DNA of 56,224 bases from Thermoproteota archaeon (GTDB lineage Archaea; Thermoproteota; Thermoprotei_A; Sulfolobales; Desulfurococcaceae). Below the pieces are notes generated by a model, which was not told where the DNA came from, made no database searches, and worked only from the letters and a program-made list of their open reading frames with translations. Position 1 is the first letter of the stretch; every line of letters begins with the position of its first letter. This document shows, one piece after another, positions 1 through 8,355 of the stretch. Position numbers and translations under genes: made by a program. Location of the stretch: the NCBI GenBank assembly GCA_030550615.1, contig JAUQPA010000004.1:1-56224 (forward strand), read 5' to 3'.

Positions 1-2
1 TA

Positions 3-608
3 CTGGGCAGGTATTTAAAAGGCACCACCGTTCACATAGGGCTTGAAACAGGATGTAACTGGTTTAATGAAAAAGTTCTTGGTAAACCCATTACCCTTGA
101 ACACGTGCTGAATGCTTCTAGGATACTTAGAAGACATGGATTAAGACCCTACATATATCTAATGATAGGGTTACCATATGCTACAAGGGAAGTATACGCG
201 GAAACTTTAACTGCAATGGATTACTTAAGGGAATGCGATGTTGAAAAAATAACTCTCTACAAATACATGAATTTACCAGCTACAGCATTCGAGAACTCGA
301 AGCCCTTGATGAGTAGAGATATAGATGATCTCATACGTAAGTTAAGGAAAACAGTAGAGCTATATAACTTAGCAACAAAAAGACGTTTCATAGGTAAAAA
401 CATCGAGGCCTGGCTCCTGGAGTTCGATGGAAAAACCTATGGTTACCCAGTTAAACATGGACCCGTAGTGTTCGTCGAGAACCCCTATAGAAGATCTGTG
501 AGCGGGTGCAGGGGTATTGTAAAGATCGTTGATATTGGGCCAAGGTTTATTAAAGGACGCCTTGTTTCAATTTTAGAGTGTCCAGAGTATTCTCAAAATT
601 CTCAATGA
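3..608 (+). CDS. Radical SAM protein with C-terminal TRAM-like domain (5' partial)
   Basis: The reading frame is open to the left edge, so the N-terminus and the CxxxCxxC iron-sulfur motif lie outside the window. The visible part begins with the late radical SAM barrel: an IGLETG segment, then a stretch (GLRPYIYLMIGLP, YAETLTAMDYL) typical of the last strands of Elp3/MiaB-like radical SAM enzymes. The last ~65 residues are beta-rich (KTYGYPVKHGPVVFVEN, GRLVSI) and resemble a TRAM RNA-binding domain, which suggests a tRNA- or RNA-modifying enzyme. Its 3' end overlaps the convergent minus-strand gene by 59 bases. The family call is fairly secure; the substrate is unknown. Confidence 0.75.
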   Translation: MGRYLKGTTVHIGLETGCNWFNEKVLGKPITLEHVLNASRILRRHGLRPYIYLMIGLPYATREVYAETLTAMDYLRECDVEKITLYKYMNLPATAFENSKPLMSRDIDDLIRKLRKTVELYNLATKRRFIGKNIEAWLLEFDGKTYGYPVKHGPVVFVENPYRRSVSGCRGIVKIVDIGPRFIKGRLVSILECPEYSQNSQ

Positions 609-948
609 GCTTGTTTATCTCTACTGCCTTGTCATTGCGACCTTGTTTATAAAGTATTTGCATCATGTCCTTTAGTATAGTGATCATATATGGAAGAGAG
701 ATTAATGTAAGCATTCTATAATACGTATTTATGTACTTGGTTAAACTATCTTCCCCGTGTGTTTCAACGACTTTTTTCGCTTCTTTTAAAACAAAAGACG
801 CTCTATTGAAGATCTCGCTGGTTACTTCGATATATCGAAATATGTCGTCAATATTACCTGTTGATGCCGCTAATTTACCTTCATCAATTGCGTTCTCGCA
901 ATCGTTCACGAGTTGCCTGATCGCAGATAAAATGTCGTGTAGATCCAT
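550..948 (-). CDS. Conserved-looking helical protein of unknown function
   Basis: A 132-residue protein that I do not recognise. It is predicted almost wholly alpha-helical with heptad-like spacing, no cysteines or signal peptide, and a weakly hydrophobic middle (LTLISLPYMITILKDMMQIL) that looks more like a buried helix than a membrane span. The ATG lies 5 bases after the stop of the upstream minus-strand gene, and an AGGT precedes it, so the two form an operon. Its 3' end runs 59 bases into the convergent radical SAM gene. The tight coupling to its neighbour is the main argument that it is real. Confidence 0.6.
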   Translation of the reverse strand: MDLHDILSAIRQLVNDCENAIDEGKLAASTGNIDDIFRYIEVTSEIFNRASFVLKEAKKVVETHGEDSLTKYINTYYRMLTLISLPYMITILKDMMQILYKQGRNDKAVEINKLIENFENTLDTLKLKQGVL

Positions 949-953
949 TAAAT

Positions 954-1325
954 CTACCTGGCTTTCCTAATGGTAGCTATGCTGTTATCCGCTACACCTT
1001 GTTTTTCGAGCTCTGCTGGGTAAACTACAATAACGTTATCTTTTGATTCCACCACTTCCGCGGTGAATTGTACTTTTTTCTTTCCAGCTACAACGATTTC
1101 TACGTTATCTCCCGTTTTAATACCTAGCTCGTTTGCAACATGTAAAGGTATTTTTGCAATAGGCCTAGTGAGCGTTCTATCATACTTTACCCTTATTCTT
1201 TTTTCAACCAACTGCTTCTTCTCACTCTTCAACTCCGTTGCAGATGGTATGATTGATAACAGTTTTGTTACATCTACTTTGGGTTTTTCTTCTTGAACAG
1301 GTGCTTCGGGCTTTTCCTCCATCAT
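954..1325 (-). CDS. Unrecognised small beta-barrel-like protein
   Basis: A 123-residue protein. It has a Pro/Glu/Lys-rich, probably disordered N-terminus (about residues 1-20), a basic linker, and a beta-rich C-terminal domain with the pattern RPIAKIPLHVANELGIKTGD followed by VEIVVAGKKK. That pattern resembles the start of AbrB-like or double-psi barrel folds, but I cannot name a family. The start is ATG preceded by GGTGG at about seven bases; a second ATG follows directly. It is the first gene of a two-gene minus-strand unit with the helical protein downstream. No function is assigned. Confidence 0.6.
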   Translation of the reverse strand: MMEEKPEAPVQEEKPKVDVTKLLSIIPSATELKSEKKQLVEKRIRVKYDRTLTRPIAKIPLHVANELGIKTGDNVEIVVAGKKKVQFTAEVVESKDNVIVVYPAELEKQGVADNSIATIRKAR

Positions 1326-1388
1326 TTATTCACCACCTAATAGATTATTTACAATCCAGTGTTAATTAATTAGATAAGCATGTATAAT

Positions 1389-3161
1389 TTAAACAAGTGT
1401 ACCTATTCCTATTTTCTCAAGAAGGAATTTTGTTATTTTACTTATTTCTATTCGAATCTGCTCCGTTGTATCTCTGTCCCTAATAGTTACGGTGTCATCT
1501 TCAATTGTCTGGTGATCAACAGTTACGGCGTAAGGTACACCTATCTCGTCGGCTCTCGCGTATCTTCTTCCAATACTACCCTCCTCGTCGTATAAGACTC
1601 TGAAGCCTTGATTAACTAGATCTTTGTATATCTTCCTAGCAATAGATACCATTTTAATGTGCTCGATCTTCCTGCCAGCAAGCAATGGAAAAACAGCGAC
1701 GTGGTAAGGTGCTAGATAAGGTGGTAGTCTTAATACTACTTTATCTTCTCTCTCGTGATAAGAATACTCTAGAACAACATATAATAATCTCTCTAGTCCA
1801 AAAGATGGCTCAACGACATGCGGGTATATTTTCTTACCATGTACTTTAACTTCTTCTTTCTTAATTTGAAAACACTCTGATGGTAATTTGAAGCCTTCTA
1901 CTTCAATAAATCCCTTTGTATTTAGCTCTTTTGCGATATCATCAGGTTTAATTTGAGATAAGATCCTCATAACGCGACCTAAGTTTTCTTTTCCAACTAT
2001 TTTTTCAATTGTAGTAGGAGTCGGGGTGACTTTTTCCACTACTATTACCTGAGGTTCTTCATATCTCTTGAAAACCATGAAGTCCTTTCCACTGTATTCC
2101 GCGTGTCTTTCGATATCGTAAGTTGTTCTATAGGCATAGCCAGCTACTTCCACCCATTCGAATCTTTGCGTATAAACCTCTTGATCGAAGGTTTGGGCGG
2201 AGTAGTGGGCCTTTTCATGTGGCAGTTTCTCAACAAACCTGATTTTATCCCAAGGTATTCCTAAACTTCTGAGGAAACGATTTCCAACGCCCATCCAATA
2301 GGCTAACCACGGTGTTTTTACAATTTTTTCATTAATGAGTTCATTTACAGTGAATTCAGCTGGTTCCTCTATATTGTTTAGCCTCATATCTGCTGTGATT
2401 ACTCTTAGTTTTTCATCTTTTATTTCCTCGAGGACTTCCTTGACTTCCTCATCGGCTTCCTCCGGGTCAAAGAAGAATTCAACCTCCATGATGTTAAATT
2501 CACGAAGCCTTAGTAGACCTTGACGAGGTGATATTTCATTCCTGGATACTCTTCCTATTTGCGCTATTCCCAGCGGTAGCTTGCTTCTTGAAATTTTAAA
2601 TAACTGAGGGAAGTTAATGAACATTCCCTGGGCGTGTTCAGGTTTTAAATACGCTGTTTCCCCTCTGTATGGACCTATTTGAGTAGTGAAGAGAAGAAGT
2701 GCATTAAATACGGCACTTAATTCCCCTCCGCATTCAGGGCACTTTAAATTATTGTCTTTAATTAAATTCGTTATGTTCTCTGGATGCCATCCTTCGACGT
2801 TGATTTTAAGCAGGTCTTTTATCAAATGATCTGCTCTATAGACCCGCTTACACTTTAAGCACTCAACAACCGGGTCTGTGAAATGATCTTCATGCCCACT
2901 AGCCTTGAACACGATTCGAGGATTTATAATGGGTGTTTCTACTTCAACCACGTTTTCCTTAGTGTACACGAAGTGTTTTAACCACTGGTTAGCTATGTTT
3001 CTCTTTATCAATACACCTACGGGTCCAAAATCGTAAAATCCAGCTACCCCTCCATATATCTCAAACGATGTCCAAAATATTCCTCTTCTCCTCGAGAGAT
3101 CCGATATTTTCTCGTATAAGTCCTGGCTTTGGTTACTCAAATTAATACCCCTTCTCCTCAT
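1389..3161 (-). CDS. glyS: Glycyl-tRNA synthetase, archaeal homodimeric type
   Basis: Class II aminoacyl-tRNA synthetase that charges tRNA-Gly with glycine in the cytoplasm. The 590 residues match the usual archaeal/eukaryal length. Visible signatures are the N-terminal RRGIFWTSFEIYGGVAGFYD block, a zinc-ribbon-like insertion with CLKC (residues 101-104) and CPEC (141-144), the TAYLKPEHAQGMF segment (about 169), motif 2 around RNEISPRQG (207-215) and motif 3 around EPSFGLERLL. A C-terminal anticodon-binding domain follows (PYHVAVFPLLAGRK). It is monocistronic and divergent from the agmatinase-like gene; the 69-base gap holds both promoters. Confidence 0.97.
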   Translation of the reverse strand: MRRRGINLSNQSQDLYEKISDLSRRRGIFWTSFEIYGGVAGFYDFGPVGVLIKRNIANQWLKHFVYTKENVVEVETPIINPRIVFKASGHEDHFTDPVVECLKCKRVYRADHLIKDLLKINVEGWHPENITNLIKDNNLKCPECGGELSAVFNALLLFTTQIGPYRGETAYLKPEHAQGMFINFPQLFKISRSKLPLGIAQIGRVSRNEISPRQGLLRLREFNIMEVEFFFDPEEADEEVKEVLEEIKDEKLRVITADMRLNNIEEPAEFTVNELINEKIVKTPWLAYWMGVGNRFLRSLGIPWDKIRFVEKLPHEKAHYSAQTFDQEVYTQRFEWVEVAGYAYRTTYDIERHAEYSGKDFMVFKRYEEPQVIVVEKVTPTPTTIEKIVGKENLGRVMRILSQIKPDDIAKELNTKGFIEVEGFKLPSECFQIKKEEVKVHGKKIYPHVVEPSFGLERLLYVVLEYSYHEREDKVVLRLPPYLAPYHVAVFPLLAGRKIEHIKMVSIARKIYKDLVNQGFRVLYDEEGSIGRRYARADEIGVPYAVTVDHQTIEDDTVTIRDRDTTEQIRIEISKITKFLLEKIGIGTLV

Positions 3162-3230
3162 TAATCGATGCGTGGTTTTGAGTTAAATATTGCTTTTCAC
3201 CTATTAAAATGAAAACAAGCGTGATGAGCA

Positions 3231-4103
3231 ATGGCATGGAGAACCATGCTTGTAAAACCTACTTTCGCTTGCCTGGAAAACGAGAAATCTTCAATCGGAA
3301 TTATTGGCGTTCCATTAGATTACTCTGGAACATATAGACCGGGTACGAGGTTTGCTCCACAGAAAGTACGCGAGGCTGCGTGCAATCTCGAGTTGTATAG
3401 TCTCACGGCGAATTTACCGCTGGAGGATGTCGGGTTCAAAGACTATGGGGACATAATACTACCTCCCGGGGATATAACCAGAGCAATTCAGAGAATAGAG
3501 CTAACAATTAAAAACATCACTGAGGATCATAAAGGCCTAGTGATCATTATTGGAGGAGAGCATTTGCTAACGTATTCAACAGTACATGCAGTAATAAGTG
3601 AAATCGATACTCTCGTTGTTTTCGACGCTCATCTCGACATGCGTGCCGAATACCTTGACTCGAGTTTAAATCATGCAACGTTTCTACATAAGTTAGTTGA
3701 GGAAGGAGTTAATGTTATACACATCGGGTCGAGAGCATATAGTAGAGATGAGATCGAATATGTTAAAGGAAGAAGTAACGTGGTGTTGTTCAACATTCTT
3801 GATGTTTACAACAACAGGATTAAACTAGGTGAACTCGGTAAAACGTATATTAGCGTAGATTTAGATGCGTTCGATCCATCAATAGCACCTGGAGTATCGA
3901 ACCCTGAACCTTTTGGATTAAGTAGCTATATGTTTCTAAATATTCTAAAAGAAATCTTTGAGAAGGCTTCGGATATTAGAGCAATTGATATCGTAGAGGT
4001 TAATCCGCTTGTAGATCACAGCGATATAACGAGTATTCTTGCTGCTAAAATAGCAATTGAAGCTACAGGTCTCTATTTGAAAAACCATAATTTAATAGCT
4101 TAA
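3231..4103 (+). CDS. speB: Agmatinase-like ureohydrolase (arginase superfamily)
   Basis: Binuclear manganese enzyme that releases urea from agmatine, or from an aminopropylated form in thermophiles, for polyamine synthesis. The metal-binding signatures are present: GGEH (108-111), DAHLD (132-136) and SVDLDAFDPS near residue 210. All catalytic Asp/His positions expected of the family are visible. The length of 290 residues is normal. The ATG at 3231 follows a GTGATG sequence; an in-frame ATG at 3246 is possible. Agmatinase, arginase and formiminoglutamase cannot be told apart from motifs alone, but a crenarchaeal context favours agmatinase. Confidence 0.88.
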   Translation: MAWRTMLVKPTFACLENEKSSIGIIGVPLDYSGTYRPGTRFAPQKVREAACNLELYSLTANLPLEDVGFKDYGDIILPPGDITRAIQRIELTIKNITEDHKGLVIIIGGEHLLTYSTVHAVISEIDTLVVFDAHLDMRAEYLDSSLNHATFLHKLVEEGVNVIHIGSRAYSRDEIEYVKGRSNVVLFNILDVYNNRIKLGELGKTYISVDLDAFDPSIAPGVSNPEPFGLSSYMFLNILKEIFEKASDIRAIDIVEVNPLVDHSDITSILAAKIAIEATGLYLKNHNLIA

Positions 4104-4115
4104 CCTGTTGTACAA

Positions 4116-4265
4116 TCATATTGCTCTGACAATTCTATATGTTTTAGCTACTTTGTAAACTATTTCGTAAGTACACTTGGGGCATCTAACTTGCCTCCCG
4201 TAAGTTCTCACCATTTCCTCATAATCAAAAACATATCCACATCTACCGCACTTGTATTTAACCAT
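4116..4265 (-). CDS. rpoP: RNA polymerase subunit P (Rpo12)
   Basis: A 49-residue zinc-ribbon subunit of archaeal RNA polymerase, equivalent to eukaryotic Rpb12, which helps hold the Rpo3/Rpo10 assembly platform to Rpo2. It contains CGRC and CPKC separated by about 16 residues, the standard four-cysteine ribbon, and a basic C-terminus. The start chosen is the internal ATG at 4265 because the family begins with M-x-x-Y-x-CxxCG and a GGTGTTGGTG motif lies just upstream. A longer frame to 4379 would overlap the divergent aIF1 gene and has no family support. It is divergent from the SUI1 gene, about 100 bases apart. Confidence 0.93.
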   Translation of the reverse strand: MVKYKCGRCGYVFDYEEMVRTYGRQVRCPKCTYEIVYKVAKTYRIVRAI

Positions 4266-4367
4266 GCACCAACACCCAAAGTCATCCTTGCTCAAAATTC
4301 TGGGATAGGTTTTTAAGTCTTTAATATGTAAATTAAACTTTGATAGTACCCGGTGATGACAAAAATC

Positions 4368-4682
4368 ATGTCCGGCCAAGCATGTGGAAGCGAAATACCG
4401 GAGGAACTATGCGAGAGATTACTAGTAGAGCAACCACTACTAAAGATCCGCCTTGATACAAGGAAATTCGGTAAAGCAGTAACAGTTATAGATGGATTTC
4501 CTAATGACAAGGAGCTACTTAAACATATCGCAAGGTATCTTAAAACAAAACTAGCTGCGGGAGGTACATATAGAGAAGAGGAGGGGAGAATAGAATTACA
4601 AGGAGATCATAGGCAGCGAGTAAAACAAATTCTAATGGATGAACTAGGTATTAATCCAGAAAACATATTGGTAATGAGTTAG
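4368..4682 (+). CDS. Translation initiation factor aIF1 (SUI1 family)
   Basis: A 104-residue SUI1-domain protein that binds near the ribosomal P site and controls start-codon selection. The core KIRLDTRKFGKAVTVIDGF and the C-terminal helix-strand segment are characteristic. The N-terminal part ends with EIPEELCERL, as in archaeal members. I place the start at the ATG at 4368 because GGTGATG at 4352-4358 is then a well-spaced SD. Starts at 4353 (GTG) or 4356 (ATG) would add four to five residues. It lies divergent to rpoP and convergent with tfb. Confidence 0.92.
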   Translation: MSGQACGSEIPEELCERLLVEQPLLKIRLDTRKFGKAVTVIDGFPNDKELLKHIARYLKTKLAAGGTYREEEGRIELQGDHRQRVKQILMDELGINPENILVMS

Positions 4683-4720
4683 GTAATTTAAGAGAATAAC
4701 GTATATTCTCAATGATTTTT

Positions 4721-5695
4721 CTACTCCTCAACTTCCATACTTAAAACTTTCATTAATTCTCTACATCTGTTTCTCACAGTTACTTCTGTTACTCCCGCAA
4801 CATTAGCTATTTCCTTTTGCGATCTCTCCTCTCCTAGCTTTTCGCAGGCTAAATACACAGCTGCCGCAGCTAAACCCACAGGATCTTTCCCACCCAGAAC
4901 CCCTGCTTCTCTCGCCTTGTTCAATATTTCAATAGCTGTTCTAACAACAGCTCCTGATAACCCAAGTGCATGTGATATTCTTGGGACGAAATCCGCTGGA
5001 TCGCTAGTTGTGACTTTAATGCTTAACTCACGAAGTAGTAGCCTATAGCATCTTGCTATTTCCTTTCTACTAACACGCGAATATTCCTCTATTTCATCGA
5101 GTGTTCTTGGAAGTTTTCTTAGTCTACAAGCAAGATATATGGCAGCTGCAATAACGCTTTCAATACTTCTACCTCTAACTAATCCTTTATCAACAGCTTC
5201 TCTATATATTTTCGCTGCTTCTTCTCTTATGTACGTGGGTAAGTTCAGTAAATCAGCTAATCTATCGAGTTCATTCATAGCTTGAGCTAAGTTTCTCTCA
5301 ACGCTTGTTAAGATACGTGTTCTGGCCTGCCATTTACGTAACTTGTACAACTGGTACTTCTTGTTTATTAATGTATGACCAGACGCATCTCTATCTGAAT
5401 AGTCGATGGCAGTTGTGAAGCCCATGTCGTGAACAGTTGGTGTTATTGGACCGCCTGTTCTAGCTCTTTTCTCTCTTTCTTCCGGCGTAAAAGCACGCCA
5501 TTCCGCTCTATCATCTATTACTCTATCTTCTATTACTTCACCTGTTTCTAGACAAATATACTCTGCTCTTGCTACATCGTATACGATTTTATCTGGTGGA
5601 CACTTTGATTTATTATCTTTGCCTTGTTCTTGAGGAGATTTATTTAATTCAGTATTATTACTAACTGATTCTTCATTAAACATGAGAAAACTCAC
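4721..5695 (-). CDS. tfb: Transcription initiation factor TFB (TFIIB homologue)
   Basis: General transcription factor that bridges TBP-TATA/BRE DNA and RNA polymerase. It has an N-terminal ribbon region (about 30-55), B-reader/linker with [10 protein letters not shown] (about 68-77), and two cyclin folds ending in the helix-turn-helix [20 protein letters not shown]. The ribbon has only one cysteine of each pair (CPPD and ICLE), which is also how I recall Sulfolobus TFB1, so I treat it as a crenarchaeal trait and not damage. The 324 residues are normal. A TATA box on the minus strand lies about 35 bases upstream. It is monocistronic. Confidence 0.97.
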   Translation of the reverse strand: MSFLMFNEESVSNNTELNKSPQEQGKDNKSKCPPDKIVYDVARAEYICLETGEVIEDRVIDDRAEWRAFTPEEREKRARTGGPITPTVHDMGFTTAIDYSDRDASGHTLINKKYQLYKLRKWQARTRILTSVERNLAQAMNELDRLADLLNLPTYIREEAAKIYREAVDKGLVRGRSIESVIAAAIYLACRLRKLPRTLDEIEEYSRVSRKEIARCYRLLLRELSIKVTTSDPADFVPRISHALGLSGAVVRTAIEILNKAREAGVLGGKDPVGLAAAAVYLACEKLGEERSQKEIANVAGVTEVTVRNRCRELMKVLSMEVEE

Positions 5696-5724
5696 CAGGC
5701 ACCATTTGTTTTGTGTTTTACTCC

Positions 5725-5732
5725 CTTATAAA
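5725..5732 (-). promoter_or_regulatory. TATA box of tfb
   Basis: TTTATAAG on the minus strand, 30-37 bases ahead of the tfb ATG. This predicts a transcript start within a few bases of the start codon, so a leaderless or very short-leader mRNA. The assignment rests on position and the A/T-box match only. Confidence 0.5.
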
Positions 5733-5843
5733 TCTAACGTAAGGTTTAAAAACCCTGCCGTGAAATAGCCTTATAAACACTTATAGGGTAAATGACTAAA
5801 ACTTAATAAACTCCATATGAGAATAGAGAAATTATGGAGAAGT

Positions 5844-5931
5844 AGCCGGGTCGTCTAGCGGCCAAGGATGCGGGGCTTTGGCCGAACACGGAGGAAACCC
5901 CGTGACCGGGGTTCGAATCCCCGCCCGGCTA
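5844..5931 (+). tRNA. tRNA-Gln (TTG) with 15-nt intron
   Basis: The acceptor stem AGCCGGG/CCCGGCT, D arm, anticodon stem CGGGG/CCCCG and T arm CGGGG-TTCGAAT-CCCCG fold into a complete 73-nt tRNA once a 15-nt insertion (about 5882-5896) after position 37 is removed. The anticodon TTG lies at 5878-5880 in the loop C-T-TTG-G. The intron can form the bulge-helix-bulge cut by the archaeal splicing endonuclease, although its edges could shift by one base. CCA is not encoded; the discriminator is A. Confidence 0.93.
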
Positions 5932-5984
5932 CTTAATTTAAACTACTTCTTACTTCAATCGAATATACTTGGTGAAAGAAGTAC

Positions 5985-6587
5985 TTAAGACTTCATAGTA
6001 CTATTACTGAGTACTTTGGGTTTATCTGAGAAAACCTGGGATAGCGCTGATGCAAGTTTATCTGCTATTCTAAGTGGTTCGGGTACTGGACTAAATAAAC
6101 ACGTGTTTTTTAATATATAGAAAGCCTTTTCTAAATCAATGTTTCTAACGTAAATTTTAATTGTTCTCCAAGGAGTATCATAGTAAATCATTTTTAAGTA
6201 GGTTTTTTCAATTACACTATATCGTTCTCTCCAATCAACGAAGTGTTTCTGTAAAGCTACTTTGATTTTATCAAGGTTCAGTGGATACAACTGAATTACT
6301 ATTACTCCTTTACCAGTACGATCAGACACTTGATCGGGATCTACCACGTCGAAACCCGCATAAGTTACTCCATCTAAAATTACCACTTCGCCTTCGAAAA
6401 ACTTCGATAATTCAATAATTTTACTCATCGAGGTGTTTGAATCAACATTAACGGTGGACCACGCAATTCTCCGTACCACGAGAAATTCTACTGTTTCAAC
6501 ACCTGCGATGTAAGTACAGCCTTTTCCACCTTTGTACCAAGAAGGAAAATATCCGTCATCAAATGCTTCTATGATAGTATTATGCAA
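5985..6587 (-). CDS. DUF99 (UPF0215) family protein
   Basis: A 200-residue archaeal protein of the DUF99 family, which shares an endonuclease V-like fold; the biochemical role is unknown. The family signatures are FDDGYFP near the N-terminus, YIAGVETVEFLVVRRIAWST, and EVVILDGVTYAGFDVVDP, containing conserved acidic residues. It overlaps the 3' end of cdc6 by 8 bases, so the two are co-transcribed. Linkage to the replication initiator and the nuclease-like fold suggest a nucleic-acid role, but this is inference. Confidence 0.85.
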   Translation of the reverse strand: MHNTIIEAFDDGYFPSWYKGGKGCTYIAGVETVEFLVVRRIAWSTVNVDSNTSMSKIIELSKFFEGEVVILDGVTYAGFDVVDPDQVSDRTGKGVIVIQLYPLNLDKIKVALQKHFVDWRERYSVIEKTYLKMIYYDTPWRTIKIYVRNIDLEKAFYILKNTCLFSPVPEPLRIADKLASALSQVFSDKPKVLSNSTMKS

Positions 6588-7776
6588 TGTTTTTCATAAC
6601 CTCGCCAACTACTTTTATTACATCTTCTTTAACTTTAATTACTTTAGTTAATCCATGTCTCCCCATACTTCTGACATCAGCTATTACAATACCCATCATA
6701 TCTAGCTGCGATATTACTTGACTTACACTGCGCATGGATAGAGGTTCTAAACCGTATTTCTTCGCTATATCAACGTATAAATTGTATACCTCGCCTGTCG
6801 TAGTTGATCCTTTTCTTGAAACTAGTTCAACTATTGCTTTTAGAATAAGTTTTTGTTGTAGAGGTAATGTCACTATGCTTTGATATATTCTCCCTTCTTC
6901 TATCTCCAATATCGCTTTTTTGACATGTTCAATGGTTACCTCGGATGCACCCTCTCTCTCCGCGATTTCCCCGGATACTCTAAGTAGATCTAGTGCTCTT
7001 CTGGCGTCTCCATGTTCCCTTGCAGCTAGTGCAGCACAATACGAAATAACAGAGTCGTTTATTACATTTGGATTAAATGCTTTTTCTGCTCTTTGCTTGA
7101 GAATTGTGAATAATTGATCAGCATTGTATGGTGGAAAGAAGATTTCTTCTTCACCGAGGCTGGATTTAACCCTTGGATCAAGGTTTTCAATGAAATATAG
7201 GTTATTCGTGATGCCGATAATTGAAACCTTTGATTTGGATAAATCTTCGTTTACTCTTAGGAGTTTATAGAGCAGGTCATCACCATTACGTTTAACAAAG
7301 TAATCTATTTCATCGAGTATAACGATATGTAACCCACTCCAGCTCTCTAGGGCATTTACATACTTCCTGTACACCTCGCTTATAGCTAAACCAGTATATG
7401 GTATTCTTAATCCAATGCTAGAAGCAACTGTGGCTAGAACCTTGTATGGGGTATCAATTTTCCTAGTATTAACGTATGCGCAATTCATCTTTGTACCTAT
7501 CGATGATGCTTTCTCCGCTAATTTCTTGACAACGTATTTAGCAACAACAGTTTTACCTGTTCCCGTTAAACCATATAGTAGAACATTGCTTGGTCTTTCC
7601 CCCTTAGCTGATACAACTAGTATATCTGCGAGTTTTCTTATTTCGGTTTCTCTATGAGGCAGAGAATCCGGAACATAATCCGGATGTAATACCTCTCTAT
7701 TAATAAATATTTTCGACGCTAAGCCTCGTTTTTTTATAATCTCATCAATTATATCTAATTCCTCTAAATTAAACAA
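6580..7776 (-). CDS. cdc6: Orc1/Cdc6 family replication initiator
   Basis: AAA+ ATPase that binds origin recognition boxes and loads MCM. Walker A is GLTGTGKT (about 69-76) and Walker B is HIVILDEID (about 150). A sensor-1 region (IIGITNN), a sensor-2 region with GDARRALDLLR, and a C-terminal winged-helix domain (RSVSQVISQLDMMGIV) follow. The 398 residues are standard. It is the first gene of a two-gene unit with DUF99. I see no convincing origin recognition boxes in the ~120 bases upstream, so I do not claim an origin here. Confidence 0.96.
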   Translation of the reverse strand: MFNLEELDIIDEIIKKRGLASKIFINREVLHPDYVPDSLPHRETEIRKLADILVVSAKGERPSNVLLYGLTGTGKTVVAKYVVKKLAEKASSIGTKMNCAYVNTRKIDTPYKVLATVASSIGLRIPYTGLAISEVYRKYVNALESWSGLHIVILDEIDYFVKRNGDDLLYKLLRVNEDLSKSKVSIIGITNNLYFIENLDPRVKSSLGEEEIFFPPYNADQLFTILKQRAEKAFNPNVINDSVISYCAALAAREHGDARRALDLLRVSGEIAEREGASEVTIEHVKKAILEIEEGRIYQSIVTLPLQQKLILKAIVELVSRKGSTTTGEVYNLYVDIAKKYGLEPLSMRSVSQVISQLDMMGIVIADVRSMGRHGLTKVIKVKEDVIKVVGEVMKNIA

Positions 7777-7863
7777 TCTAAAGCACCCTTGTTCGAGTTT
7801 AGTGAAGAAAACCTGCCTCTTCCCCAGCCAAAATAGTATTCCTAGACTAAAACTATATAAACA

Positions 7864-7872
7864 CTTTTAAAC
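7864..7872 (+). promoter_or_regulatory. TATA-like box of tRNA-Ala
   Basis: CTTTTAAAC lies about 30 bases ahead of the mature tRNA-Ala 5' end, a fitting distance for a start a few bases before the tRNA. A second A/T box, CTATATAAAC at 7853-7862, lies just upstream, so the exact element is uncertain. Confidence 0.4.
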
Positions 7873-7899
7873 CTAAAAAATCACTTATTGAAATAGAGT

Positions 7900-7987
<88 letters not shown>

Positions 7988-8036
7988 CTATTATTATGCT
8001 TAAATTCAAACACCGCGAGGGAAATAAGTGCTAATA

Positions 8037-8045
8037 CTATAAAAG
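8037..8045 (+). promoter_or_regulatory. TATA box of the rpoH-rpoB-rpoA operon
   Basis: CTATAAAAG, 53-61 bases ahead of the rpoH ATG, is the best TATA match in the short gap after tRNA-Ala. It would give a leader of about 30-35 bases. Confidence 0.45.
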
Positions 8046-8097
8046 CCCCTGTAACCTTGGTGATATAAAGGTTAGAATGCTTTGATAGTTGATACAT

Positions 8098-8355
8098 ATG
8101 AATGGGAAAATAAACATCCTTGAACACGAGTTAGTACCAAAACATGAGGTAGTGCCCCCCGAGGAAGCCGTTGATTTACTAAAGAAACTTGGAATAGAAC
8201 CTTGGCAACTTCCATGGATGTCAGCAGATGACCCAGTTGTCAAAGCTATAGGTGCAAAACCGGGAGATATTGTAAGAATTATTAGGAAGAGTCCGACTGC
8301 AGGAGTATTTGTTGCATATAGATATGTGGTCGTAGAGGTGACCAAGAAGTCTTGA
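8098..8355 (+). CDS. rpoH: RNA polymerase subunit H (Rpo5)
   Basis: An 85-residue subunit homologous to the C-terminal assembly domain of eukaryotic Rpb5, located at the jaw of the enzyme. Signatures are [13 protein letters not shown] and the ending [14 protein letters not shown], followed by YRYVVVEV. I use the ATG at 8098; a TTG three codons upstream is unlikely because the family starts close to this Met. It opens the large polymerase operon and overlaps the rpoB start codon by four bases (TTGA). Confidence 0.96.
   Translation: MNGKINILEHELVPKHEVVPPEEAVDLLKKLGIEPWQLPWMSADDPVVKAIGAKPGDIVRIIRKSPTAGVFVAYRYVVVEVTKKS

Noticed and set aside
4721-5695. Degenerate zinc ribbon in TFB (single cysteines in CPPD and ICLE) as a novelty
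   Set aside because: As I recall, Sulfolobus TFB1 has the same CPPD form, so this is a known crenarchaeal state and not a peculiarity of this genome.
7777-7899. Replication origin next to cdc6
   Set aside because: I find no repeated origin-recognition-box-like sequence in the short gap; the TTCGAGTTTAGTGAAGAAAA stretch is too far from the known consensus and occurs once.
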